Positions 26,229 to 34,709 of a stretch of DNA of 64,000 nt are shown in pieces. Both the position numbers and the translations under genes were made by a program. The stretch spans positions 148,793-212,792 of the forward strand of contig DPKJ01000003.1 of NCBI GenBank assembly GCA_003542575.1. The letters run 5' to 3'. Position 1 is the first letter of the stretch; each line of letters opens with the position of its first letter. Below the pieces are notes generated by a model. The model did no database searches. It saw only the letters and a program-made list of their open reading frames with translations, and was not told the origin of the DNA. Source of the DNA: Rikenellaceae bacterium (GTDB lineage: Bacteria > Bacteroidota > Bacteroidia > Bacteroidales > UBA932).

Positions 26229-27179
26229 ATGAACATTTTAGTAGTAGGAGCCGGCGGACAAATCGGCACAGAGCTTATTCCTCATTTACAGTCGTTGTAT
26301 GGCGAAGATAATGTAATCGCTGCAGATCTCAAAAAGGATGTGGTTGAAAAGTTATCTGAAATAAGCAGATCTGTCGTTTTGGATGCTTTGGATGTAAATG
26401 CTTACCGTGAACTTGTTTCAAAAAACAAAATCGGCCGGATATACAATCTGGTTGCGCTGCTCTCTGCTACCGGTGAGAAAAATCCTCAGCTTGCATGGGA
26501 TGTGAACATGGGGGCACTAATCAATTCACTTGAGCTAGCCAGAGAGTTCAACTGCTCTCTGTTTACGCCAAGTTCAATAGGAGCTTTCGGACACTCAACC
26601 CCGCATAAAAACACTCCACAGGACACAATTATGCAACCAAATACAATCTACGGCGTTTGTAAAGTATCCGGAGAGTTGCTGAGTGACTACTATTATACAC
26701 GCTTTGGAGTAGATACAAGAAGTGTGCGATTCCCTGGAATAATATCAAACGGCGCTCTTCCGGGTGGCGGAACAACAGACTATGCTGTTGAGGTTTTCTA
26801 CGAAATATTAAAAACAGGCCACTACACATGTCCTATTCCTGAAAACACCTACATGGATATGATGTATATGCCCGATGCTCTCAGGGCTTGCACAGATTTG
26901 ATGGATGCACCTGCAGAAAAACTTATTCACAGAAACAGTTTCAATGTAACTGCAATGAGTTTTAACCCTAAAGAACTTTTTGCTGCAATTAAAAAGAGAG
27001 TTCCTGAGGCTACATTTAAATACGAGATTGATCCTGTAAAGGATAAAATTTCTGCCTCATGGCCCGACAACATGGATGACTCGTGTGCAAGAGATGAGTG
27101 GGGATGGAATCCTCAATGGTTACTTGATAACATGGTTGACGATATGTTAACGGAAATAGGGAAAAAAGTCCGCAAATAA
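26229..27179 (+). CDS. Short-chain (extended SDR) L-threonine 3-dehydrogenase-like protein
   Basis: 316 residues. Rossmann motif VVGAGGQIGTELIPHL at the N-terminus, catalytic Tyr-x-x-x-Lys in YGVCKVSGE (about residue 140), and a C-terminal half (YMDMMYMPDALRACTDLMDAP, SFNVTAMSFNP) matching the epimerase-like threonine dehydrogenases rather than sugar epimerases. It would oxidise Thr to 2-amino-3-ketobutyrate with NAD+. The partner 2-amino-3-ketobutyrate CoA ligase is not nearby. Converges on the permease gene with a 3-base gap. Confidence 0.88.
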   Translation: MNILVVGAGGQIGTELIPHLQSLYGEDNVIAADLKKDVVEKLSEISRSVVLDALDVNAYRELVSKNKIGRIYNLVALLSATGEKNPQLAWDVNMGALINSLELAREFNCSLFTPSSIGAFGHSTPHKNTPQDTIMQPNTIYGVCKVSGELLSDYYYTRFGVDTRSVRFPGIISNGALPGGGTTDYAVEVFYEILKTGHYTCPIPENTYMDMMYMPDALRACTDLMDAPAEKLIHRNSFNVTAMSFNPKELFAAIKKRVPEATFKYEIDPVKDKISASWPDNMDDSCARDEWGWNPQWLLDNMVDDMLTEIGKKVRK

Positions 27180-27182
27180 CCC

Positions 27183-28274
27183 CTATTTTGGTGCTGCTCT
27201 ATATAACCCGAGAGCAATAAGCAGATAGAGCATATTAGGCAACCACAGTGCTATCCAGGTAGGAAGAACACCTGCATGTACAAACATCTGACTGAATCTA
27301 AGGAAAAGTATATAGGAGAAGCTTAACATGAGTCCAATTCCTATGTTTATTCCTATGCCTCCCTTCTTCTTCTTGGCCGAAAGTGAGACTCCGATAAGTG
27401 TAAGAATGAAGGCAGAAAAAGGTAGTGCAAAGCGGGTTTGCTTCTCTATCTGAGAATAAATAACCCTTTTGTCTCCCCTTAGTTTCTGGAGTTTAATCAT
27501 GTCGTTCAGCTCACGGTAATTATATGATTCAACAAAGTTATCGCGCTTGTTGAGGTCTTCGACAGAGAGGTTGATTATTGTATCAATCTGGTGCCCGGTC
27601 TTTATCTCCTGAGTATTCCCTTTGTTGTTCCTGATGTAATAGCTGTACAACTTCCATCCTCTTGATGTAGAGTCCCAGACTGCTGTCTCTGCTGAGAGCT
27701 TGGAAACAATTGAGTGCCCTTCTATTGTCTCCAGGGTAAATCTTGTAGCAATATTACTCCAGCTGTTAAAAGATTCCATGTAGACATAATTTCCCGGCGA
27801 TAACTGAAGGTGAATATCTTTATTGGTATTGATGAATTTATCTTTTATGTACTTATCGGTAAATTCAAGCCTTACCCTGTTTGCAGGTGGAATTACAAAA
27901 AGGCTCAATGCAAGACTCATTACAGCAATAAATGCTGCAGAGATAAAATATGGGTACATAAGCCTTTTGAAGCTGATTCCTCCGGAAAGCATTGCTACTA
28001 TTTCGCTGTGAGAAGCAAGTTTTGATGTAAAGAAAATTACTGAGATAAATACAAACAGAGGACTGAACATATTCATGAAGTAAGGGACAAAATTGCCGTA
28101 ATATTGGGTAACAATCGCTTCAAGAGAAGCACCTTTTTCTACAAAATTGTCTATCTTCTCGCTGACATCAAAAATGATAATTATTCCAATGAATATAACA
28201 ATAGCAAAAAAGTAAGTTCCTATGAACTTCTTTATTATGTATTTATCCAGGATGTTTAGTCTTAAACCCTTCAT
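27183..28274 (-). CDS. LptF/LptG-family permease
   Basis: 363 residues with the family plan: helices at about 14-35, 60-80 and 100-125, a periplasmic jellyroll, and three helices at the end (FILTLIGVSLSAKKKKGG, IGLMLSFSYILFLRF). SGGISFKRLMYPY follows helix two as in LptG proteins. Part of the LPS export machine. Start codon overlaps the tgt stop as TAATG, so the two are translated together, a linkage common in the phylum. Confidence 0.94.
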   Translation of the reverse strand: MKGLRLNILDKYIIKKFIGTYFFAIVIFIGIIIIFDVSEKIDNFVEKGASLEAIVTQYYGNFVPYFMNMFSPLFVFISVIFFTSKLASHSEIVAMLSGGISFKRLMYPYFISAAFIAVMSLALSLFVIPPANRVRLEFTDKYIKDKFINTNKDIHLQLSPGNYVYMESFNSWSNIATRFTLETIEGHSIVSKLSAETAVWDSTSRGWKLYSYYIRNNKGNTQEIKTGHQIDTIINLSVEDLNKRDNFVESYNYRELNDMIKLQKLRGDKRVIYSQIEKQTRFALPFSAFILTLIGVSLSAKKKKGGIGINIGIGLMLSFSYILFLRFSQMFVHAGVLPTWIALWLPNMLYLLIALGLYRAAPK

Positions 28275-29404
28275 TAAAGTTTTGTCTCAAGCTTTTTAAC
28301 TGCGATAGTTTTCCATTTTTTAAAACTGCCCTCTCTTATATGCTTCTGCGCCTCTTTCATCAGATTCAGATAAAAGGCGAGATTATGTTCACTTGCAATC
28401 TGGGCTCCCAAAATCTCTCCGGAAATAAAGAGATGTCTCAGATAAGCCTTTGAATAGGTTTTATCTACAAAGGACGTACCATTCACATCAATCGGGGTAT
28501 GATCGTCTGCCCATTTCTTGTTTCTGATGTTTATCATCCCCTCTGAAGTGAAGAGCATACCGTTTCTTGCGTTTCTTGTAGGCATTACACAGTCGAACAT
28601 ATCAATACCTCTCTCTATGGCTTCAAGCAGGTTTGCAGGCGTCCCTACGCCCATCAGGTACCTTGGTTTGTCTTTGGGTAAAATGGGGTCAAGAACCTCT
28701 ATCATTTCATACATCACCTCTGCAGGTTCTCCAACTGAGAGACCTCCTATTGCATATCCTTCTCTGTTAAGTGAAACAGCGTGTTCTGCTGATTCTCTTC
28801 TGAGGTCCGGATAGACGCAACCCTGCACAATCGGGAAAAAGGTTTGTGAATAACCGTAAAGGGGATCAGTCGAATCAAAATGTTTAATTCCTCTTTCAAG
28901 CCACTGCATTGTCAGTTTGAGTGACTTTTTTGCATATGCATGATCTGAATCACCCGGCGGACACTCGTCAAGAGCCATTATAATGTCAGCCCCAATTATC
29001 CTTTGTATGTCGACAACTCCTTCGGGACTAAAAAAGTGCTTTGAACCATCAATATGCGATCTGAACATACACCCTTCATCTGTGAGTTTCCTGTTTTCGG
29101 CTAGCGAAAAAACCTGGTAACCGCCACTATCCGTAAGAATGGGTCTGTCCCATGATATAAATTTATGGAGGCCTCCGGCGTTTTTAATTATCTCTAAGCC
29201 TGGCCTTAGATAAAGGTGATAGGTGTTTCCGAGTATTATCTGAGCTTTTATGTCCTCTTTAAGATCTCTGTGATAAACTGCCTTGACTGAACCGACAGTC
29301 CCGACGGGCATAAAAATTGGAGTTTCAACAACTCCGTGGTCTGTATAAAGTAACCCGCAACGTGCCGAAGATTCGGCATCCTGTGCTGTTTTTTCGAATC
29401 GCAT
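28274..29404 (-). CDS. tgt: Queuine tRNA-ribosyltransferase (bacterial tRNA-guanine transglycosylase)
   Basis: 376 residues. LTDSGGYQVFSL, MALDECPPGDSDHAYAKKS, the QGCVYPDLR and GYAIGGLSVGEP regions and FDCVMPTRNARNG cover base binding and the catalytic Asp. Exchanges guanine 34 for preQ1. The zinc site known from E. coli (CxCxxC then His) is not conserved: the aligned stretch before YSKAYLRHLF has Gly, Ser and Asp where the three Cys would be, while the later His (ASEHNLAF) remains. Otherwise normal. Divergent from the nucleoside transporter. Confidence 0.95.
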   Translation of the reverse strand: MRFEKTAQDAESSARCGLLYTDHGVVETPIFMPVGTVGSVKAVYHRDLKEDIKAQIILGNTYHLYLRPGLEIIKNAGGLHKFISWDRPILTDSGGYQVFSLAENRKLTDEGCMFRSHIDGSKHFFSPEGVVDIQRIIGADIIMALDECPPGDSDHAYAKKSLKLTMQWLERGIKHFDSTDPLYGYSQTFFPIVQGCVYPDLRRESAEHAVSLNREGYAIGGLSVGEPAEVMYEMIEVLDPILPKDKPRYLMGVGTPANLLEAIERGIDMFDCVMPTRNARNGMLFTSEGMINIRNKKWADDHTPIDVNGTSFVDKTYSKAYLRHLFISGEILGAQIASEHNLAFYLNLMKEAQKHIREGSFKKWKTIAVKKLETKL

Positions 29405-29421
29405 ATTAGTAAAATAACCCC

Positions 29422-29429
29422 CAAAGATA
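29422..29429 (-). promoter_or_regulatory. Bacteroidota -7 box for tgt-lptFG
   Basis: Minus-strand TATCTTTG, 17 bases before the tgt ATG, giving a very short leader of roughly 10 bases. Confidence 0.55.
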
Positions 29430-29442
29430 ATAATATAATAGC

Positions 29443-29450
29443 TATATTTG
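29443..29450 (+). promoter_or_regulatory. Bacteroidota -7 box for the nucleoside transporter
   Basis: TATATTTG, 30 bases before the GTG start. Back to back with the tgt box at 13 bases distance, so the two promoters may compete for polymerase. Confidence 0.6.
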
Positions 29451-29480
29451 TCTTCCTAAGCATTTACTAATTTAAACCAC

Positions 29481-30998
29481 GTGAAAAAACTCCTGTTTAT
29501 AATTACACTAACTCTGTTCACATTAACATTTCTGCAAGGTCAGGAGCATAACAGAGTTTCAGATTCAACACAAAAAACAGTTAGCGGGCATTCAGCACCG
29601 GAGGTTAACGCAGTTATCCCGGATAGTACCTTAATTACTGTAGAAGCTGTTTCAGCCCCAACAGAAAACCCCTATAAAAACATACTTGCCAGAAAGGAGA
29701 TTAATATAAATCTCTGGTCAATTCTGAGGGGTATACTGGGTATGTCCTCTCTGATTTTCATTGCCTGGATATTTAGTCTGGACCGAAAAAAGGTTAACTG
29801 GAGAACAGTTGGTTTCTCACTTCTTATGCAATTCACAATCGCCATTTCTGTAATAGCGTTTCCGGCTGTTCAAAATATCTTTGAATTCCTGGGAAGCCTT
29901 TTTGTGGCCGTTTTGGATTGGACCAAGGCGGGCTCAACATTCCTGTTCGGGTCACTGATGAATGTTAACAATTTTGGGTTCATATTCGTTCTTCAGATTC
30001 TTCCAACAATTATCTTCTTCTCAGCTCTTACCAGTTTATTCTTTTATCTTGGAATTTTACAAAGAGTTGTATGGGCAATGGCCTGGTTATTGTCAAAATC
30101 CTTGAAATTATCAGGTGCAGAGTCTCTTTCAACCGCCGGTAATATATTTCTTGGACAAACTGAGGCCCCTCTAATGGTTAAGGAGTACATCCCAAAAATG
30201 ACCAAAAGTGAGGTAATGCTTATTATGACTGCCGGAATGTCGACCATGGCGGGGGGAGTTCTTGCTGCCTATATCGGAATGCTGGGAGGTGGAGACAGAG
30301 TGATGGAACTCGAATTTGCCAAACACTTGCTTTCGGCATCCATAATGGCTGCACCAGGAGCAATAGCAATAGCTAAAATTCTTAAACCTCAAACAGAAGT
30401 GATAGATAATTCGGTTGAGGTTCCCAAAGAAAAAATTGGAAAAAATGTTCTTGATGCAATTTCCAACGGCACAACAGAGGGGCTTAAACTAGCCGCAAAT
30501 GTAGGTGCAATGCTTCTGGTTTTCTATGCACTAATTGCTGGTTTTAATGCCATATTTATGAAGATTGGAGATATCTCATCTCTTAATCCTGTTATTGCAG
30601 ATATTACAAATGGACGTTTTGATGGATTGTCGATGCAGTTTTTATTGTCATATCTTTTTGCCCCGGTAATCTGGCTGACAGGAGTCTCAGGATCAGACAT
30701 TGACCTTGTCGGACGATTACTTGGAGAAAAGTTAATCATGACGGAGTTTATCGGCTACCAAAGTCTTGCAGAGATGATCCGTACAGGTGCATTTGTATCT
30801 TCAAAATCTGTAATAATGGCAACATATGTTTTGTGTGGTTTTGCAAACTTTGCCTCAATCGGAATACTGATCGGTGGAGTTGGTGGAATGGCTCCTAACC
30901 AGAAACCTATCCTGAGCGCCTTTGGCTTCAGATCATTGCTAGGAGCAACGCTTGTAGCACTAATGTCTGCAGCTATGGTAGGTATGCTGATTGCTTAA
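29481..30998 (+). CDS. Concentrative nucleoside transporter (NupC / CNT family) with signal-peptide extension
   Basis: 505 residues, longer than the 400 or so of NupC. The first 20 residues look like a cleavable signal (KKLLFIITLTLFTLTFLQGQ), followed by a Ser/Thr/Val-rich spacer to about residue 75, then the CNT core of about ten helices: GNIFLGQTEAPLMVKEYI, MSTMAGGVLAAYIGML and FAPVIWLTGVSGSDI are the nucleoside and Na+ binding regions. Imports nucleosides with Na+ or H+. GTG start; an ATG would lose the signal. The extension puts the core N-terminus in the periplasm, as in some other Bacteroidota members. Confidence 0.93.
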   Translation: MKKLLFIITLTLFTLTFLQGQEHNRVSDSTQKTVSGHSAPEVNAVIPDSTLITVEAVSAPTENPYKNILARKEININLWSILRGILGMSSLIFIAWIFSLDRKKVNWRTVGFSLLMQFTIAISVIAFPAVQNIFEFLGSLFVAVLDWTKAGSTFLFGSLMNVNNFGFIFVLQILPTIIFFSALTSLFFYLGILQRVVWAMAWLLSKSLKLSGAESLSTAGNIFLGQTEAPLMVKEYIPKMTKSEVMLIMTAGMSTMAGGVLAAYIGMLGGGDRVMELEFAKHLLSASIMAAPGAIAIAKILKPQTEVIDNSVEVPKEKIGKNVLDAISNGTTEGLKLAANVGAMLLVFYALIAGFNAIFMKIGDISSLNPVIADITNGRFDGLSMQFLLSYLFAPVIWLTGVSGSDIDLVGRLLGEKLIMTEFIGYQSLAEMIRTGAFVSSKSVIMATYVLCGFANFASIGILIGGVGGMAPNQKPILSAFGFRSLLGATLVALMSAAMVGMLIA

Positions 30999-31023
30999 TT
31001 CCTGCTCATTTTGAGACAACGAA

Positions 31024-32133
31024 TTACCTCCTTACACATTTTGGAAGTTCGTTTATTGCAATGTCTCCCGGAGAGTATGTTTCAATGCATTCATCCGGGT
31101 TACAGCAAGTTATACACACCCGTTTAAAGGATCTGAAACTGAGAAGCTCAATATCCGGAGAATAAAAACCATTTTTGACAGGCTCTTGTCTCATAAGGTC
31201 TGTACTGAGATATTTTTTGTTACAGTCAGAGAAAATTGTAACAACATTGGCATCAGGCCCAATTTTATTTTGAGCAATCAGCGCTCCGAGGAAATTGGCT
31301 CCTGAAGATATCCCAACAGAGATCCCTAACTCTGCTGACAACCTCTGAGCCATTATAATTGCATCACCGTCATCAACCTGAAGCACCTCGTTTAATTCGT
31401 CAAGCTTAACTATTGATGGTATAAATTCATCTGAAATACCTTGTATCCTGTGACTTCCAACTTTATATCCCGTTGTAAGTGTCGGAGAATTGGCCGGTTC
31501 TAAAGGGTGCAACCTGATTTTGGGGTTCATCTTTCTGAGAAACCTTCCTGTTCCCATTATGGTTCCTCCTGTACCTACTCCGGCAACAAAAGCATCAGGC
31601 ATAAGATTACGGAAAGTCATCTGACTCCATATCTCCGGGCCTGTAGTCTCAAAATGAGCAAGAATGTTGTTTTCATTGGAGAATTGTCTTGGCAAAAATG
31701 AATTTTCAGTCTCTTTGGCCAGTTTCTCTGCCATAGCAATGCTACCCACAAACCCTCCCTCATCCTTAGTTACGAGATTAATCTTTGCACCAAGACTCTG
31801 AATAAGATTATATCTTTCAACACTCAGCCAATTGGGCATAAAAATAACTACAGGGTGCCCCATAGCTCTTCCCATAGCACAAAACGCAATACCTGTATTA
31901 CCGCTTGTAGCTTCAATTATTGTATCACCAGGTTTGAGAGATCCATTTTTATAGGATTTATAAAGAATTGTAAATGCCATCCTGTCTTTAATACTGGCGG
32001 TCATGTTGAGGTTCTCTGATTTGGCATATATTCTCCTCTCCTGGCCCTTGTATTTAAAGAATATCTCAAGTAATGGAGTATTTCCAACCAGACTGCTCAA
32101 ATGTTGAATTCTTTGTACCGGATAACTTTCCAT
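31024..32133 (-). CDS. Cysteine synthase-like PLP enzyme with cysteine-rich C-terminal tail
   Basis: 369 residues. Fold-type II enzyme: PLP Lys in TASIKDRMAF, TSGNTGIAFCAMGRAMGHPVV substrate loop, GTGGTIMGTGRFLR phosphate cup, and SSGAN near residue 283. This is the O-acetylserine sulfhydrylase / cystathionine beta-synthase group. Unlike CysK or CysM of about 310 residues, it ends with some 45 more residues bearing five Cys (CITCC, then DEC, then KCVRR). The tail could bind metal, Fe-S or a sulfur donor; not a CBS domain. No cysE or other sulfur gene is adjacent. A weak TAAATTGT at 32149-32156 could be its -7 box. Confidence 0.88.
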   Translation of the reverse strand: MESYPVQRIQHLSSLVGNTPLLEIFFKYKGQERRIYAKSENLNMTASIKDRMAFTILYKSYKNGSLKPGDTIIEATSGNTGIAFCAMGRAMGHPVVIFMPNWLSVERYNLIQSLGAKINLVTKDEGGFVGSIAMAEKLAKETENSFLPRQFSNENNILAHFETTGPEIWSQMTFRNLMPDAFVAGVGTGGTIMGTGRFLRKMNPKIRLHPLEPANSPTLTTGYKVGSHRIQGISDEFIPSIVKLDELNEVLQVDDGDAIIMAQRLSAELGISVGISSGANFLGALIAQNKIGPDANVVTIFSDCNKKYLSTDLMRQEPVKNGFYSPDIELLSFRSFKRVCITCCNPDECIETYSPGDIAINELPKCVRR

Positions 32134-32347
32134 CTTTTACTGTTTATTACAATTTATTATTAGTGCATATTGATTCAGCAAGGCATTATCTCTGAAAACC
32201 GCACTAATATTAGGTATTTTGCAAATTACAATTTCTTTTTGAAATCCACAAAAATCTCCGCGCCACTTTTGGATATGTGCTTGTTTTGTAATGAACTTAA
32301 TCTTAGATGGTTGAACAAAATACGAAAAAAATGCGTTAAGAAAAACT

Positions 32348-32367
32348 GCGTTGCGCTTGATGAGTTT
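32348..32367 (+). repeat. Partial copy of the dispersed repeat
   Basis: Matches 51647-51666 at 19 of 20 bases. The upstream GAGGAC core of the other two copies is not present, so this is a decayed or partial copy. In both places the fragment is followed within about 40 bases by a minus-strand gene terminator. Confidence 0.5.
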
Positions 32368-32378
32368 ATACCAATGTA

Positions 32379-32410
32379 AAAGAGGCTGCCTGAATTCAGA
32401 CAGCCTCTTT
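32379..32410 (-). terminator. Rho-independent terminator of the ribosomal protein operon
   Basis: Arms 32379-32388 (AAAGAGGCTG) and 32401-32410 pair perfectly, with an inner CTGAATTCAG palindrome extending the stem past one mismatch; followed by T-run on the minus strand. It lies 30 bases past the rplQ stop. Confidence 0.88.
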
Positions 32411-32439
32411 GTATGTAAAAATATGATTACACAGCGTTA

Positions 32440-33066
32440 TTAAGCTTTTGGCTCTTCTGCTTCAGGAGCTACTTCTGCTTCAGGGGCAACAACTACTTCA
32501 GCTGCCGGAGCAACTTCAGGAGCTACCTCTGTAACTGGTGCTGCAACAACTGCCTCTTCGACTTTTGTTTCAACTTTGGCTTCTTTCTTTGCCTTTGGAG
32601 CTTTAGCTGCAGGTTTTACCTCTGCTACTGCCTCATCACTCTTCTTTGTGCGACCACGACGAGTTGTGCTCTTTTTAACTTCAGGTTTTGCAAATGCAAG
32701 TGCTGTTTCGTTAAAATCAACTAACTCTATCATTGCCATCTCAGCAGCATCTCCTTTACGGAAGCCTAGCTTAAGAACTCTGGTGTATCCACCCGGACGA
32801 TCAGCAATTTTTGGGGCAATTGTGCGGAAAAGCTCCGTAATTGCCTCTTTTTGTTTGAGGTACGAGAATACTGTACGGCGTGAATGTGTTGTATCGTCCT
32901 TTGATTTTGTAATCAGTGGTTCGATGTACATTCTGAGTGCTTTCGCCTTTGCCAGGGTTGTCTCAATTCTTTTGTGAATTATGAGTGACGAAGCCATATT
33001 TGCTAACATCGCTTTACGGTGTCCGCTTTTACGGCCAAGGTGATTTATTGTTTTATTATGCCTCAT
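32440..33066 (-). CDS. rplQ: Ribosomal protein bL17 with long acidic Ala/Pro tail
   Basis: 208 residues. Residues 1-115 are normal bL17 (RHNKTINHLGRKSGHRKAML, IHKRIETTLAKAKALR, RPGGYTRVLKLGFRKGDAAEMA). After a basic linker, the last 60 or so residues are low complexity: first Lys/Ala, then repeats of Ala, Pro, Glu and Val. This is far longer than the 120-130 of the family elsewhere. It is in frame and terminates cleanly, so not a frameshift. Last gene of the operon; overlaps rpoA by 11 bases. Confidence 0.96.
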   Translation of the reverse strand: MRHNKTINHLGRKSGHRKAMLANMASSLIIHKRIETTLAKAKALRMYIEPLITKSKDDTTHSRRTVFSYLKQKEAITELFRTIAPKIADRPGGYTRVLKLGFRKGDAAEMAMIELVDFNETALAFAKPEVKKSTTRRGRTKKSDEAVAEVKPAAKAPKAKKEAKVETKVEEAVVAAPVTEVAPEVAPAAEVVVAPEAEVAPEAEEPKA

Positions 33067-34066
33067 TTTTCAAAACTTTCTTTTCAATATTATACTTTGT
33101 TACATCCATACCAAAGTTGAGTCTGTAGCGCTCAACAAGGTTGTCGATCTCGGAAAGAGATTTTTTTCCAAAGTTTCTGAACTTCATCAGCTCAGATCTT
33201 TGAAGTGATACAAGGTCTGCAAGAGTATCAATATCAGCTGCTTTTAGGCAGTTGAGTGCTCTTACCGACAGCTCCATATCAGCCAGTTTGGTCATTAGTA
33301 AATGACGCATGCGGAGTGACTCCTCATCCAATTCATTACTTATTACCTCTACCGGTGTCTCCAGAGTTATCTTTTCGTCCGAGAACAACATAAAGTGATG
33401 AATAAGGATTTTTGCTGCCTCTTTAAGGGCCTCCTTGGGATGGATGGATCCATCTGTTGTTATCTCTAAATTAAGTTTCTCGTAGTCAGTTTTTTGCTCG
33501 ACACGCCAGTTCTCTACAGAGTACTTTACATTCTTAATCGGAGTGTAAATTGAGTCGATAGGAATAATACCTATAGGTGCCTCTTCAATGCGGTTCTCCT
33601 CTGCTGCAACATAGCCTCTGCCCTTTCCAATTCTCAGTTCAACTGAGAGTGTAACCGATGGCTCCATAGAGCAGATGTGAAGTTCCGGATTAAGTACTTT
33701 AAAAGAAGATAACTGTTTTGATATATCTTCTGCAGTAAACTCCTGTTTGCCGTTTACCGTAATATTCACAATCTCTGTATCTTCACCTTCTATCATTCGT
33801 TTAAAACGAACTTGTTTCAGGTTAAGTATGATATCAACAACTGTTTCGATTACTCCCGGGATTGTTGCAAATTCATGATCTACTCCCTGAATCTTAACAG
33901 CTGTGATAGCATGGCCCTCTAGAGACGACAAAAGAATGCGGCGCAAAGCGTTACCTACTGTAATGCCGTAGCCCGGCTCCAGTGGACGAAACTCAAAGCG
34001 ACCAAATGTTTCGGTTGCGTCAAGCATTATTACCTTATCTGGTTTTTGAAATGCTAAAATTGCCAT
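33056..34066 (-). CDS. rpoA: RNA polymerase alpha subunit
   Basis: 336 residues from the ATG at 34066 (MAILAFQKPDKV), which is 8 bases past rpsD; a longer in-frame start would lie inside rpsD. N-terminal dimerisation domain with GNALRRILLSSLEGHAI and the C-terminal helix-hairpin domain with LSVRALNCLKAADIDTLADLV and FRNFGKKSLSEI, which contacts UP elements and activators. Standard position between rpsD and rplQ. Confidence 0.98.
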   Translation of the reverse strand: MAILAFQKPDKVIMLDATETFGRFEFRPLEPGYGITVGNALRRILLSSLEGHAITAVKIQGVDHEFATIPGVIETVVDIILNLKQVRFKRMIEGEDTEIVNITVNGKQEFTAEDISKQLSSFKVLNPELHICSMEPSVTLSVELRIGKGRGYVAAEENRIEEAPIGIIPIDSIYTPIKNVKYSVENWRVEQKTDYEKLNLEITTDGSIHPKEALKEAAKILIHHFMLFSDEKITLETPVEVISNELDEESLRMRHLLMTKLADMELSVRALNCLKAADIDTLADLVSLQRSELMKFRNFGKKSLSEIDNLVERYRLNFGMDVTKYNIEKKVLKNEA

Positions 34067-34073
34067 TTTATTA

Positions 34074-34679
34074 TTATTTAGAGTACAACTCAACAATTAA
34101 CTGCTCATTGATGTTTTCAGGTACTTCACTTCTGATAGGCATATTCAAATACTTGCCTGTTAGTGAATTACCGTCCCACTCAATCCATGAGTGTCTTGCT
34201 GTACCGCGTGAAATATTGTTTTGAATAACTTCGAGACTTTTTGATCTCTCTCTTACGCCAACAACATCTCCGGGTTTAACATTTGTCGATGGAATACTGT
34301 TTAGTTCACCGTTTACTGTAATGTGACAATGCGTAACGAGTTGTCTTGCTGCTGCACGGCTTGGGGCTATACCCATTCTGTACACCAGGTTGTCAAGACG
34401 TGACTCAAGCAGCAAAATGAGATTTTCACCTTTACGGCCCTTCATTCTAGATGCTTTGTCATACAAGTTACGGAATTGTTTTTCCAACAGTCCATATGTA
34501 TATTTAACCTTCTGTTTCTCTTTCAGCTGAATGCCATACTCAGAAGTCTTTTTGCGTTTCTTTGCCAGACCGTGCTGTCCTGGAGGATAGTTCTTTTTTT
34601 CGTAACTTTTATCGGGTCCAAAAATTGGCTCTCCAAATTTGCGGGCGATTTTTGTGGTAGGCCCTGTATATCTTGCCAT
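34074..34679 (-). CDS. rpsD: Ribosomal protein uS4
   Basis: 201 residues. Begins ARYTGPTTKIARKFGEP, followed by the S4 RNA-binding domain with ESRLDNLVYRMGIAPSRAAARQLV and HITVNGELNSIPS. One of the first proteins to bind 16S rRNA. No zinc Cys cluster at the N-terminus (C-minus type). Lies 30 bases after rpsK. Confidence 0.98.
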   Translation of the reverse strand: MARYTGPTTKIARKFGEPIFGPDKSYEKKNYPPGQHGLAKKRKKTSEYGIQLKEKQKVKYTYGLLEKQFRNLYDKASRMKGRKGENLILLLESRLDNLVYRMGIAPSRAAARQLVTHCHITVNGELNSIPSTNVKPGDVVGVRERSKSLEVIQNNISRGTARHSWIEWDGNSLTGKYLNMPIRSEVPENINEQLIVELYSK

Positions 34680-34709
34680 GTTAAATCTGTTATTATGATT
34701 TTAAAAGGA

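Larger units (their letters stand above)
32134..32439. other. 306-base gap with repeat fragment and terminator
   Basis: Between two minus-strand units. Contains a 20-base fragment (32348-32367) nearly identical to part of the repeat at 51.6 kb, and the rplQ terminator. The rest is low-complexity A/T-rich sequence; a 69-codon + strand frame across it has no recognisable features and I do not call it a gene. Confidence 0.6.

Noticed and set aside
31024..32133. CBS domain (cystathionine beta-synthase) at the C-terminus
   Set aside because: The extra tail is only about 45 residues and Cys-rich, far too short for a CBS pair.
32170..32379. 69-codon + strand frame in the gap before the rplQ terminator
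   Set aside because: No recognisable domain, no good start context, runs into a terminator stem and repeat fragment; probably chance.
32500..32640. Tandem DNA repeat or CRISPR-like array in the rplQ tail region
   Set aside because: The repetition is from Ala/Pro/Glu/Val codons in a coding tail, with no regular spacers.
32440..32660. Frameshift at the end of rplQ
   Set aside because: The low-complexity tail stays in one frame with an ordinary stop and the operon terminator directly behind.
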